Part shown: one piece after another, positions 9,684 through 18,801 of the stretch | Position numbering within the stretch: the first letter of the stretch is position 1 | Layout of the letters: each line of letters opens with the position of its first letter | Assembly (NCBI GenBank): GCA_047621305.1 | Contig: JBLHNB010000018.1 | Span: forward strand, 3,864 to 67,863 | Source of the DNA: Colwellia_A sp047621305 | GTDB lineage: Bacteria > Pseudomonadota > Gammaproteobacteria > Enterobacterales > Alteromonadaceae | DNA: 64,000 nt | Direction of reading: 5' to 3' | The notes under the pieces: model-generated | The model's database searches: none | Seen by the model: the letters and a program-made list of their open reading frames with translations, nothing else | What the model was told of the DNA's origin: nothing | Position numbers and translations under genes: made by a program

Positions 9684-10496
9684 TTAATTAGCTTCGATGC
9701 AAGTACCGATATGCTCACCGTTAAGTAAATTGATAATTTGTTCTGGCGACTGCCAACTGGCAACCGCGATACTTCGTCGTAATTGATTGGCTGCATGTAA
9801 AGCCGCATTGACTTTTGCGATCATTCCCCCTGCAATAACACCTTGTTCGATCAGTGAAACCGCATGATTTTTGCCCAATGACATAATAAATGCACCTTTA
9901 GCATCTTTTACACCGTTAACATCAGTTAATAGTAATAACTCCGCATTTAATAATTGGCAAATGGCCACAGCTGCATCATCCGCATTTACATTGACTAATT
10001 CACCGCTTGATAACGAACCAATAGAAGAAATAACGGGTAAAAACTTTGCATTTAATAAGGTATCAAGTAATTTACTATTATGAGCACTAGGTTCACCGAC
10101 CATGCCTAAGCCTTTTTCACTTAAATCACAAGCAACCATATCTCCATCTGCAAGTGATAAACCCACTGCTTGTATATGTAAACTTTTAGCGGTAGCAACG
10201 ATAGTTTTATTAACACTTCCTGCTAAAGCGCCAGCAATAATTGGCATTTGCTCTTTAGGCGTTACTCGTAACCCTTGTTTTTTCTCGGTAGTAAAGCCTG
10301 CTTGACTCAGCATTTCATCAACGACACAACCACCACCATGCACCAAAACCACCACTTGATTTTTTAATGAGGCTATCACCTTTAATAAATCAGTAAGCGC
10401 CTCACGTTTCTCAAGAATGGCACCACCAATTTTAATCACTAATGGTTTATTTATTCTATTTCCCAAAGAACGATAAGAAGAATTAGGCATTAGCAT
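9684..10496 (-). CDS. argB: Acetylglutamate kinase
   Basis: This enzyme phosphorylates N-acetylglutamate, the second step of the arginine pathway. The 270-aa protein starts with the kinase glycine loop (PLVIKIGGAIL). It has the VLVHGGGCVVDE loop, a nucleotide-binding LLLTDVNGVKD segment and the C-terminal GGMIAKVNAALHA, all typical of short proteobacterial ArgB. Its start overlaps the 3' end of argC by 14 bp, or by 8 bp if the second ATG at 10490 is used, indicating coupling. It lacks the N-terminal helix seen in arginine-inhibited hexameric ArgB, so feedback control probably falls on NAG synthase. That last point is inference. Confidence 0.96.
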   Translation of the reverse strand: MLMPNSSYRSLGNRINKPLVIKIGGAILEKREALTDLLKVIASLKNQVVVLVHGGGCVVDEMLSQAGFTTEKKQGLRVTPKEQMPIIAGALAGSVNKTIVATAKSLHIQAVGLSLADGDMVACDLSEKGLGMVGEPSAHNSKLLDTLLNAKFLPVISSIGSLSSGELVNVNADDAAVAICQLLNAELLLLTDVNGVKDAKGAFIMSLGKNHAVSLIEQGVIAGGMIAKVNAALHAANQLRRSIAVASWQSPEQIINLLNGEHIGTCIEAN

Positions 10497-11523
10497 TTCC
10501 CGCGGCTGAGCTATTCAATAAACTATATTCACTGGCTAAACCAAGAGAAATATTCGCGCACTGTACTGCTTGTGAAGCAGCACCTTTCAACAAATTATCA
10601 ATGGCGCAACTCACTACTACTACTTGCTTTTCTTCATCGACTTGCCAATGCACATCGGCAAATGGTGTATTAGCAACATGGTCGATTTTTGGCCAAGCCC
10701 CGGTTAAACGTACAAGCGGTTGATCTTGATAAGCAGTAATAAATGCGCTGTTAATTTGCTCAGTAGTCACTCCTGCTTTGATTTGTAAGGTTACGGTTGA
10801 CATTAAACCCCGTTTATAGGGAGCAAGATGTGGATTAAAAATAACCTGTGCATCCGCTTCTTGACTAATTTCTGGTTGATGTCTGTGCTGTAAAATATTG
10901 TAAGGGGTTAAGCTGACCTCATAAAAGCTAGTCGCCAACGATGCTTTTCTACCGGCTCCACTGACACCACTAATGCCATTTACTACGATCAGTGAATTTT
11001 CAAGATGATAGTTATTTATTGTTATGGGTTTTAACGCTAATAAACTCGCCGTGGGATAACAGCCCGGCACTGCAACTAATCTTGCACTAGCAATATCCAC
11101 TTGCTGCCATTCGGCCAAACCATATTTTGCTTGTGAAAGTGCTAAAAGGCTTTGGTGCTCAAAACCATAAAAGGTTGGATAGTCGGCACTATTTTTTAAT
11201 CGAAATCCGCCTGAAAGATCAAAAACCTTAACCCCATTGTCTACAAATGCTTGTGCCCATTCGGCACTAAATTCATGAGGAGTAGCAAAAAACACCGCAT
11301 CAAGTTCACGCACCGTTTGATCAAACCAAGCTTGCGAAAAACACACTAAAGGTAAATCACAAACACCTAAGTAACGTGGATGCAACTGTGAGAAAGTCAT
11401 ATCTGCTGAGCCACTGTTTTCGGAAACCACTAAGTACTTAAGAGAAACTTTATCGTGTGCGCACAGTAAATTAATAAGTTCAGCCCCCACATATCCACTT
11501 GCTCCAATAACGGCGACTTTCAT
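10483..11523 (-). CDS. argC: N-acetyl-gamma-glutamyl-phosphate reductase
   Basis: This NADPH-dependent enzyme reduces N-acetylglutamyl phosphate to the semialdehyde. It begins MKVAVIGASGYVGAELINLL, the Rossmann nucleotide site. The catalytic cysteine lies in VAVPGCYPTAS, and GISGVSGAGRKA is also conserved. An in-frame ATG six codons upstream (11541) could extend it, but 11523 places an AGAGA ribosome site at good distance and matches the family's N-terminus. It is the first gene of the leftward arg operon, divergent from argE across a short control region. Confidence 0.95.
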   Translation of the reverse strand: MKVAVIGASGYVGAELINLLCAHDKVSLKYLVVSENSGSADMTFSQLHPRYLGVCDLPLVCFSQAWFDQTVRELDAVFFATPHEFSAEWAQAFVDNGVKVFDLSGGFRLKNSADYPTFYGFEHQSLLALSQAKYGLAEWQQVDIASARLVAVPGCYPTASLLALKPITINNYHLENSLIVVNGISGVSGAGRKASLATSFYEVSLTPYNILQHRHQPEISQEADAQVIFNPHLAPYKRGLMSTVTLQIKAGVTTEQINSAFITAYQDQPLVRLTGAWPKIDHVANTPFADVHWQVDEEKQVVVVSCAIDNLLKGAASQAVQCANISLGLASEYSLLNSSAAGNANA

Positions 11524-11601
11524 AGTTATTTTCTCTTTCATTTTTTTACTTAGAGAATATGGAAAACAAATAAGTTTCCATAGCCTTCTTTAATTAGGTT
11601 A

Positions 11602-11666
11602 TTTACACTAGAATAAGAAAATAACACCGTATGATTTATTATGCAACTAAAAGGCATAAGTACCCA
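11602..11666. promoter_or_regulatory. Divergent argC/argE control region with candidate ArgR (ARG) box
   Basis: In the 180-bp gap between argC and argE, positions 11632-11645 read TGATTTATTATGCA. This matches the E. coli ARG-box core TGAAT-N4-ATTCA at 8 of 10 informative positions and fits as well on the other strand. Weaker half-matched boxes lie about 21-22 bp to each side (from 11610 and from 11653), the spacing of tandem ArgR boxes. A perfect 6-bp inverted repeat TTATGC/GCATAA (11639-11659) overlaps it. ArgR repression of both genes is inferred from known E. coli argECBH control; argR itself is not in the window. Confidence 0.55.
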
Positions 11667-11706
11667 TGGTGTATTTTATCTTTCCATTTTTAGATAGTGA
11701 GCCTTT

Positions 11707-12855
11707 ATGACAAATTTGCCGGACTTTAAAAATTCATTAATGCAGTTGATTGCAAACCCATCAATTAGTTCTACTCAAGCACACTGGGATCAAGGTAATT
11801 TAGACGTTATTGAGTTGTTAGCCACCTGGTTTGAACAACTCGGCTTTAGCATAGATATTCAAGCAGTACCTGAAACACGAAATAAATATAATTTATTAGC
11901 AAAGTTAGGAAGTGGTGACGGCGGATTATTATTAGCAGGTCATAGTGACACAGTACCTTTTGATGAAAACCGTTGGCATTCAAATCCTTTTGAAGTGGTC
12001 GATAAGAATAATAAACTTTATGGTTTGGGGACATGTGACATGAAAGGTTTTTTTGCTTTTATTTTACAAGTTTGCAAAGAGTTACCTACAAAGCAGTTAA
12101 AAAAACCACTTTATATTCTAGCCACCGCAGATGAAGAAACGACCATGGCTGGAGCACGTTTTTTTACCCAAAAACACACAACAAAACCCGATGTGGCCAT
12201 TATTGGTGAACCTACCAACTTAGTACCCGTTATTATGCATAAAGGTCATATGTCGCATCGCATAACTATTCACGGAAAATCAGGTCATTCTAGTAAACCA
12301 AATTTGGGAGTGAATGCCATTGAAATAATGTATCAAGTCATTGGTCAATTAATAGCGCTTAAAGAAAAGCTTTCCCTTAATTATAATAACCAAGCCTTTG
12401 ATGTAACAGCACCAACACTTAATTTAGGTGCGATTAAAGGCGGCGATAATGCCAATCGTATTTGTGGACAGTGTGAACTAGATATTGATATGCGTTCACT
12501 ACCAGGAATGACTGATGACGAACTTATATTACTACTAAGTGAAGCTCTCGAACCCCTCACTGAAAAATATCCAAATAGAGTGAGTTTTGCAGAATTACAT
12601 CCTAGCTCTCCTAGTTTTGAACAAACCACGGACAGTGAATTGGTCACGCTTGCGCAAGAAATAAGTGGACACCATTGTTGTGCGGTGAATTACGCCACCG
12701 AAGCTCCATTTATTCAGCAACTGGGTTGTCAAACAATCGTTCTAGGACCGGGGTCAATTGATCAAGCGCATCAACCTGATGAATTTTTAGCCCATAGTGA
12801 AATAGATAAAACCAAAGAAATATTAGTGAAAATGATTCAACGTTATTGCCTATAA
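11707..12855 (+). CDS. argE: Acetylornithine deacetylase
   Basis: This M20-family metallohydrolase removes the acetyl group from N-acetylornithine, making the linear arginine route. Metal and catalytic residues are visible: H79 in LLAGHSDTVPFD, D111 in GTCDMKG, and E143/E144 in TADEETTMAG, followed by IIGEPTN. The 382-aa length matches E. coli ArgE (383). It is transcribed away from argC and shares the putative ArgR-controlled intergenic region. An ArgE in the same locus as N-acetylglutamate synthase agrees with a non-recycling pathway. Confidence 0.96.
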   Translation: MTNLPDFKNSLMQLIANPSISSTQAHWDQGNLDVIELLATWFEQLGFSIDIQAVPETRNKYNLLAKLGSGDGGLLLAGHSDTVPFDENRWHSNPFEVVDKNNKLYGLGTCDMKGFFAFILQVCKELPTKQLKKPLYILATADEETTMAGARFFTQKHTTKPDVAIIGEPTNLVPVIMHKGHMSHRITIHGKSGHSSKPNLGVNAIEIMYQVIGQLIALKEKLSLNYNNQAFDVTAPTLNLGAIKGGDNANRICGQCELDIDMRSLPGMTDDELILLLSEALEPLTEKYPNRVSFAELHPSSPSFEQTTDSELVTLAQEISGHHCCAVNYATEAPFIQQLGCQTIVLGPGSIDQAHQPDEFLAHSEIDKTKEILVKMIQRYCL

Positions 12856-12909
12856 ATCATCCACTTTTTCTAATTAAAATAAGAGTTCAGAATATGAAGT
12901 CGAGCGGGT

Positions 12910-12927
12910 ATCGTCTTTTTCGACGAT
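12910..12927. terminator. Small hairpin between convergent argE and the 12.9-14.4 kb gene
   Basis: ATCGTC and GACGAT form a 6-bp stem with a TTTTTC loop, placed between the ends of two converging genes (stops at 12855 and 12939). The stem is short and lacks a clear U-tract, so terminator function is only a guess from position. Confidence 0.3.
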
Positions 12928-12938
12928 GAATATTACAA

Positions 12939-14408
12939 TTATTTATTCCATAATTTCTGATTATCTTTAATAGAGAAATAGTCTTTAGGGTGCCAGCAAC
13001 GTGGTAACAAATCGAGTTTTTGTCGTTCCGCGTAATTAGAGGCTAGTAGCTCAAGTATTTCATTAAGTCTTTCTTGGCTGATCGATGCTAGTTTTTTCCC
13101 TGCTTCAGCAAAATACAAATTACTCTCATTGTCAATAACGATATCTGAGCCGTGATTAATAAAGGTTAAATTTCGCGAGGCAATACGGCAGTTGGCTGCT
13201 TGCAGTACTTCTGGATATAAACGATTCACAATAGCATATTCATATCGGTCTAATGCTCGTCCATCTGAGTCATTTGGAATATAAATGACACCGTAGCCTT
13301 GTGGGAACATGCCGGTAACCGTTTGTAATGCATCAACAACAATTTTGCTACAAGCACCACGTTCTGCATTTTGATTAAGTACTTGATAAACTTTTGGTAA
13401 TAATTTGTAATTATAGTTAGGTTTTGTCGATAATATAATTGAGGTGTAGATTTGTGGGACTTTTAATAAATTTCCAATACTTTTCTTTGGATTGATACCA
13501 CTTTTAATTAAACGCTTAATAAAAAGCAATTTATCATGCTCTGCTTTATTAAAGTTTTTGCGCTCAACTTTAGAGTTACCTACATAGTTTCGAGCACCAA
13601 TACCTCCAACTAAATAGTGGATCGTTTCTCGATAATTCGTTTGCAGTAACGCTTTTCTATCTTCAATCTCTAACATGCGATGGGGATCTTTCTGCCCTCC
13701 TTCACCTTTTAATAATAGTTGCGCTTCAGGATGGTGATTGCCAATATCTTGTAACAGCGCAGCCATTAGCAAAGGTATTTTAACTTCCTCTATAAAGCGC
13801 CGATAACCTTCGGGATTAACTTCTGCAAAGTCATTGTATTGTTCAGCTGGAAGATCTTGTAATCGCTCTTTGATGTAAGGATCTAAAATAACATCGTCGA
13901 GACATAGGCGATCAAGTAATCTTAAGCATAAAATAGCTTTATAAAAGGGTTTGTTTTGCTCATTAACTACGGCAACTTGCTTGCCTTCGGTAGGACTAAT
14001 TAATTGGATTGTTGCTAATATTTGTGCTGATTTTCGGTTGTTTTCTTCAAATAAGCCGCCATCACAAAGCTCAAGAATATCGTGACAAATGACAGAAAGG
14101 TGTTGCTCTCTATCTTTATTTTCAGCTGTTATATCATCAACTTCAGTGCGTAATTTACTTTCTAATTGGCTAATTTTATCTTTATGGCTAGCAATGTCTT
14201 TTTCAGATAGAGCCTTCATTTCTTCATTTAATTTGGCTAGTTTTTCCGTATATGTATCTCTTTCTCTATACAAATATTCTAGGCTATAAAAATATTTGAT
14301 CGCTCGTTCTAAAAAAGAATCTTTTAAAACACTGTGACCGTATATCTTATTAGATAAATTCTTAACCTGAATTGTTAAATTTGTATCGCTGGTTGGTTTT
14401 TTCGCCAT
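12939..14408 (-). CDS. Hypothetical protein, coiled coil plus degenerate HD-GYP-like region
   Basis: I do not recognise this 489-aa soluble protein. Residues about 45-105 are rich in Lys and Glu heptads and probably form a coiled coil. The middle contains LLMAALLQDIGNHHPEAQ (near residue 215), which resembles the HDxG core of HD/HD-GYP phosphohydrolases but with QD in place of HD. A later stretch (TGMFPQGYGVIYIPNDSDGRALDRYEYAIVNRL, written here only to locate it near residue 370) recalls the C-terminal extension after HD-GYP domains. If the relation is real, the metal site is incomplete and catalysis is doubtful. It stands alone between argE and metBL, has a GAGAAG ribosome site, and shows no signal peptide or membrane segment. 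Confidence 0.7.
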   Translation of the reverse strand: MAKKPTSDTNLTIQVKNLSNKIYGHSVLKDSFLERAIKYFYSLEYLYRERDTYTEKLAKLNEEMKALSEKDIASHKDKISQLESKLRTEVDDITAENKDREQHLSVICHDILELCDGGLFEENNRKSAQILATIQLISPTEGKQVAVVNEQNKPFYKAILCLRLLDRLCLDDVILDPYIKERLQDLPAEQYNDFAEVNPEGYRRFIEEVKIPLLMAALLQDIGNHHPEAQLLLKGEGGQKDPHRMLEIEDRKALLQTNYRETIHYLVGGIGARNYVGNSKVERKNFNKAEHDKLLFIKRLIKSGINPKKSIGNLLKVPQIYTSIILSTKPNYNYKLLPKVYQVLNQNAERGACSKIVVDALQTVTGMFPQGYGVIYIPNDSDGRALDRYEYAIVNRLYPEVLQAANCRIASRNLTFINHGSDIVIDNESNLYFAEAGKKLASISQERLNEILELLASNYAERQKLDLLPRCWHPKDYFSIKDNQKLWNK

Positions 14409-14558
14409 TGCTTCTCGGACTTCTTATTAAATGTTTATAAACATTTTTAAGATTAGTTAATATTAGACAATCCTACAAGTAATAACTTTAATTTATTCAA
14501 CTATCAACCTCACCTATTCAAGGTAAGTAAAGACCTTGAATTTACCCTATCGTAATAG

Positions 14559-17036
14559 TTAATTAATGCCTTTAATTTTTACTTGGGGTTGTTTACTCAC
14601 TAATTGTTGGCAAATACTCACTAAGTCTGAATGTATACCACCCGCGGTAACATCCCGACCAGCACCTGGCCCTCTAATAATTAATGGATTGTCTTGATAC
14701 CATAAACTCTTTATCTGAAAAATATTATCGCAAGGTGTAAGACTGGCGAAAGCATCAGACTTTGCTAACAGCTCGAGACTAACTTTAGCCGTGATTTTTG
14801 TTTTTTTAGTATAGGTGGGATCATTGTCGTTATTTTCTACACAAAAACGAGCAACATAGCGAATACAGCCATTTTGTTGTGATGCCATAGTTAATTGCTC
14901 ACTAAAATAACAGTCTAATTCACTCGCGCGAGACAAAAAGTCCTCTTTTGATAATTTTTGTAGGGACTCAGGTACAAGATTTTGGCAATCAATATCTTCA
15001 AGCGATAATTCAAAACCTGCAGCACGCGCTAATATGAGTAATTTCCGTTGAACATCTCGTCCTGAGAGATCTTCACGGGGATCGGGCTCGGTAATGCCTT
15101 GTGCAAGTGCATCAAGCAACAAGGATGAGAAATTTATACTACCGTCATACGTTTCAAATAACCATGATAAGGTACCTGAAAAAATTCCAGATATTTCATT
15201 TATTTGGTCACCACTTTTTATCAATTCGGCAATCGAAGAGTTAATCGGTAAACCTGCACCCACAGTGGTATTCCCTAACCATAAACTGTTGTGTTTTTCA
15301 GCGGTACTTTTTAGGTGCTGATAATTTTCTGTTGTGGATGACGCCGCCCATTTATTTGCACCAATAACATGAATACCTTGCTTGAAAAACTCACCATAGA
15401 GATGGCTGAAACTCTCACTGGGGGTAATATCAATAACAATCAACTCATCGTAAGGGTGATTAACTAACCATGACATTAATAGTGCATTATCGTATGGCTT
15501 AGCTTCGGACTGGAATAAAGCTAAAGCATGATTAACATCTAAGCCGTCAGTATTAAGCAATGCTTTTTTAGAAGCAACTAAACCAACCAAGTGAACATTC
15601 TCTAAAGCCGAAACCCTATTCAATTGGGCCGGTAATAATTCTAAAAAACGTTGACCAATATTACCTAGCCCAGCAACAACAACACCGATATGACGAGCAT
15701 CTTTGGTGATGTCGTGGTGGATATTATTCAGTAGTTCACCCGTACAATTTTGGTTTAGCACCGCAATAATACTGTGTTCATTACTTGAGTTCACTATATG
15801 CAATACTTGCGAATGCTTTAAAGCACGTTTAAAACGCGCTTTAATGTTGCCGTGATGAACAACCTTATGACCAACAGTTGCTATAATGGACACTGGCATA
15901 AAAGAAACTTCAGTATCATGGCTTGCTAGCCACTGGCTTAGTTCTTTTTGCTGCTCTTGTTGGATAACAATAAAACCCAACTGGGTATCTGCACAAATAG
16001 GAGAAAATTCAGCAAGTGCTTTTTCACCTGACTCTGCCATTAAGCTTGTTGATTGTACTAGAAGTAAATCATTAAGGTGTGTGACCGATAACTCTTGCTT
16101 AGCAATTTGTCCAAATTTACCAATTTCGGTACCACTAATTTCAGCATCAAAACTACTAGCAACATGTAAATGTGTGCTGTGATTTATTAACGGCTCTAGA
16201 GTTTTGGCATGTAAAACAGGATTACCTAGACGACCTAATTCTTTTGCAACGCCATTAGGCAACCGGTGTAATTTTCTCGCTGACGGAACAACACGAGGAT
16301 CAGCGCTATAAATACCATCAACATCCGTCCAAAGCGTAACATTTAACGCGCCAGAAAGTGAAGCCATAATAGTGGCTGAATAGTCACTACCATTACGCCC
16401 CAATGTACAAGTATCACCATTAACATTTTTAGTGATATAACCCGTAATTACCGCTAATCGGCCTTTTTGTAATTTTTCTAAAAACTGTTGAGTACTGAAT
16501 TCCGTATCAACCACACAATCTTTATCATTGTTAATAACAAGAAAATCCCGGGCATCGAGATAATAGCTAGGGCAAACATGTTCACTTAACACCGCAGATA
16601 ATAATCGCGCGGACCATAGCTCACCAAAAGCTAGCATGTCAGCCTGATATTCTATGGGTGTGGTGGTTAACCATAAGGTTAATTGTTCTATATCAGCCTT
16701 TAAGCTAACAAGTAGACGATCAGCACTAGTGCTCTTTAACAAGTTCAACAATAATGTTTCTTGGGCTTGTTGCAATTGTTTAATAGATGATAATAAATCG
16801 AAGTTTTTATCAAGCGCTTGTTGGTAAATTGCAAAAAGAGCATCCGTAGTATCACCATTTGCAGAGACCACAATTAAATCATTCAACTTACAATTACGGC
16901 GGATAATATCTACAACACGCTCTATACAAAGTGCTGAAGCTAAACTGCTACCACCAAATTTGTGTACATGAATAGCATGTTTTGCTAATTGATTATTACC
17001 TGACGTTAATTGTTCAACCACGTTTGCTTGTACCAT
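14559..17036 (-). CDS. metL: Bifunctional aspartokinase II / homoserine dehydrogenase II
   Basis: This 825-aa enzyme phosphorylates aspartate and later reduces aspartate semialdehyde to homoserine for methionine synthesis. The aspartokinase domain starts at VHKFGGSSLA (about residue 25) and includes GRNGSDYSATI. A degraded regulatory region follows. The homoserine dehydrogenase domain opens with VVVAGLGNIGQRFLELL (about residue 450) and contains the family segment GTLSWLF. Pairing with metB, 22 bp upstream, marks it as the MetJ-controlled metL rather than the threonine-controlled thrA. The start ATG at 17036 follows metB closely, so the two form metBL. Confidence 0.94.
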   Translation of the reverse strand: MVQANVVEQLTSGNNQLAKHAIHVHKFGGSSLASALCIERVVDIIRRNCKLNDLIVVSANGDTTDALFAIYQQALDKNFDLLSSIKQLQQAQETLLLNLLKSTSADRLLVSLKADIEQLTLWLTTTPIEYQADMLAFGELWSARLLSAVLSEHVCPSYYLDARDFLVINNDKDCVVDTEFSTQQFLEKLQKGRLAVITGYITKNVNGDTCTLGRNGSDYSATIMASLSGALNVTLWTDVDGIYSADPRVVPSARKLHRLPNGVAKELGRLGNPVLHAKTLEPLINHSTHLHVASSFDAEISGTEIGKFGQIAKQELSVTHLNDLLLVQSTSLMAESGEKALAEFSPICADTQLGFIVIQQEQQKELSQWLASHDTEVSFMPVSIIATVGHKVVHHGNIKARFKRALKHSQVLHIVNSSNEHSIIAVLNQNCTGELLNNIHHDITKDARHIGVVVAGLGNIGQRFLELLPAQLNRVSALENVHLVGLVASKKALLNTDGLDVNHALALFQSEAKPYDNALLMSWLVNHPYDELIVIDITPSESFSHLYGEFFKQGIHVIGANKWAASSTTENYQHLKSTAEKHNSLWLGNTTVGAGLPINSSIAELIKSGDQINEISGIFSGTLSWLFETYDGSINFSSLLLDALAQGITEPDPREDLSGRDVQRKLLILARAAGFELSLEDIDCQNLVPESLQKLSKEDFLSRASELDCYFSEQLTMASQQNGCIRYVARFCVENNDNDPTYTKKTKITAKVSLELLAKSDAFASLTPCDNIFQIKSLWYQDNPLIIRGPGAGRDVTAGGIHSDLVSICQQLVSKQPQVKIKGIN

Positions 17037-17058
17037 TATATACTCGTTTTCTAAAATG

Positions 17059-18222
17059 CTATGTTGTAGTTTGACTTGCAGCCAAACCTTGTTGTAAATC
17101 TGTCAATATATCTTCGATATCTTCAATGCCAACTGAGATCCTAACGAGTGATTGTGTTATACCCGCTTCAAGTTGATCTGCTATTTCCATACCTGCGTGT
17201 GTCATAGTGGAAGGATGGCTGATCAAACTTTCAACACCACCTAAAGATTGCGCTAACGTAAAAAATTCTAAGTTTGAAAATAGTTTTTTAACCGCTTCAA
17301 CACCACCTTTCAGCTCAAAACTCATCATCGCACCGAAGTCATGTTGTTGACGTTTTGCAATGTCATGACCTGGATGTTCAGGTAAACCTGGATAATATAT
17401 CGCGTCGATTGCTGGGTGAGACTTAAGAAAATCAGCGACTTGATTTGCATTTATTTGGTGTTGTTTCATTCTAATAGGTAAGGTTTTAAGACCACGTAAA
17501 GCAAGATAGCTATCAAAGGCAGATCCGGTAATACCGATACAGTTTGCCCACCACGCCAATTCTTCACCTAAGGCTTGCTCTTTGGTTACCAGCACACCAC
17601 CAACAACGTCGCTATGACCATTGATATACTTAGTCGTTGAATGAAAAACAATATCCGCACCTAATAGTAACGGCTGCTGCAGTGCTGGAGATAAAAAGGT
17701 ATTATCTACCGCCACTAAAGCATCGGCCTCATGACAGGCTTTGCACACTTTTTCAATATCGACGATACGAAGTAACGGGTTACTCGGTGTTTCAACTAAT
17801 ACTAGTTTGGGTTTTTGTTCTAATGCTTTTATTAATGCTTGTTCATCATTTTGATCAACGATAATTAGCTTAAATTGACCTCGTTTGGCTAAATGAGTAA
17901 ATAAACGGAAACTACCACCATAACAGTCATGTGGAATCACTACTAAATCTTTAGTTGATAGGAGTTGGCAAATTAAATGAACCGATGACATGCCTGTGCT
18001 GGTTACAATCCCAACAGCACCTTGTTCTAAATCAGCAATAGCTTGTCCAAATACTGCGCGGGTGGGATTACCGGTGCGCGAATAATCGAATTGGCGCTTT
18101 TCATTAAAGCCTTTTAACGCATAAGTACTTGATAAATGTATCGCTGGAATAACAGCACCATGATGCTCATCTGTATTAATACCCGCTCGTACAGCGGTAG
18201 TAGCAATCTTATTTTGAGCCAT
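17059..18222 (-). CDS. metB: Cystathionine gamma-synthase
   Basis: This PLP enzyme joins an activated homoserine to cysteine to form cystathionine. The 387-aa protein has the Cys/Met-metabolism lyase fold: TGMSSVHLI, VETPSNPLLRIVD, and the PLP lysine in HSTTKYINGHSD at about residue 198. An in-frame TTG directly before it (18225) is possible, but ATG 18222 has a GGAG ribosome site nine bases upstream. It is the first gene of metBL and diverges from metJ across MET boxes. Cystathionine beta-lyase or methionine gamma-lyase are alternative family members; the metL/metJ context supports MetB. Confidence 0.93.
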   Translation of the reverse strand: MAQNKIATTAVRAGINTDEHHGAVIPAIHLSSTYALKGFNEKRQFDYSRTGNPTRAVFGQAIADLEQGAVGIVTSTGMSSVHLICQLLSTKDLVVIPHDCYGGSFRLFTHLAKRGQFKLIIVDQNDEQALIKALEQKPKLVLVETPSNPLLRIVDIEKVCKACHEADALVAVDNTFLSPALQQPLLLGADIVFHSTTKYINGHSDVVGGVLVTKEQALGEELAWWANCIGITGSAFDSYLALRGLKTLPIRMKQHQINANQVADFLKSHPAIDAIYYPGLPEHPGHDIAKRQQHDFGAMMSFELKGGVEAVKKLFSNLEFFTLAQSLGGVESLISHPSTMTHAGMEIADQLEAGITQSLVRISVGIEDIEDILTDLQQGLAASQTTT

Positions 18223-18254
18223 CAAGGTTTACTCCAGTAGGATAAATTTCAAAT

Positions 18255-18333
18255 AGATGTTTGGACGTCTAAAACTCTAAACGGTTTATGTGATTTGGTC
18301 AAGAACTTTAGACATCTAAACTTCTATATATAA
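18255..18333. promoter_or_regulatory. MetJ operator arrays (MET boxes) of metBL
   Basis: Two groups of tandem 8-bp MET boxes (consensus AGACGTCT) precede metB. The first is at 18255-18278: AGATGTTT, GGACGTCT (7/8) and AAAACTCT. The second is at 18310-18325: AGACATCT (7/8) and AAACTTCT, with a weak AGAACTTT just before it. MetJ with S-adenosylmethionine binds such adjacent octamers cooperatively. The metJ gene is the divergent neighbour, as in E. coli metJ-metBL. Repression of metBL is a well-supported inference. Two separated arrays could serve both transcription directions. Confidence 0.8.
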
Positions 18334-18502
18334 TACGTTGACAAAGAATTTTGCTCGAATAACTGCTTTAAAGTATTAAAGTTCCCTGACAAAACATTCA
18401 AGTCACATTATAATATCTCCAAGAGCATATTTACGTTGCTATATTCCTGTTGACTCGACGCTCACAACCAGTAAAATCACTAATATAAAAATAAGGTTAA
18501 GC

Positions 18503-18640
18503 TTATACCAATTTCACCAGTAAATGTCTTATGTTCAGTTGAATTAATGAATTGATCAATTATAAACGAGGATAAAGGTTCAAAAACAAGGCGCTTGATT
18601 AAGCAATAGCTTGCTATTGGGATTGAAAGCACAGGTTTTT
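18503..18640 (+). repeat. Dispersed intergenic repeat, copy 1 (TTATACCAAT-type, MITE-like)
   Basis: The element begins with TTATACCAAT (18503-18512). It contains a core (18568-18631) that includes AACAAGGCGCTTGATTAAGC, then a CAATAGC/GCTATTG hairpin, then GGATTGAAAGCA. The same end sequence and core occur inverted at 40466-40567. The rest of this 575-bp metB-metJ gap holds the MET boxes on the left, a small CTCACA/TGTGAG hairpin (18663-18678) and the metJ leader. No convincing gene was seen in the gap. Confidence 0.7.
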
Positions 18641-18801
18641 AGTTCCAGACAAAACCTAAGTACTCACATCCGTGTGAGCAACGTAGGTATTGAATATTTA
18701 GACCGCTTTAGAATAATTGATTACTTATTTCAATTAGTATTACTTCGTACTTTATTAATTAGCTTAAACATATATTACACCATTAAAATAAAGGTAACTT
18801 C

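Noticed and set aside
14559..17036. thrA (threonine-controlled aspartokinase I/homoserine dehydrogenase I) as the identity
   Set aside because: Direct linkage to metB and MetJ operators fits metL better, and thrB/thrC are not adjacent.
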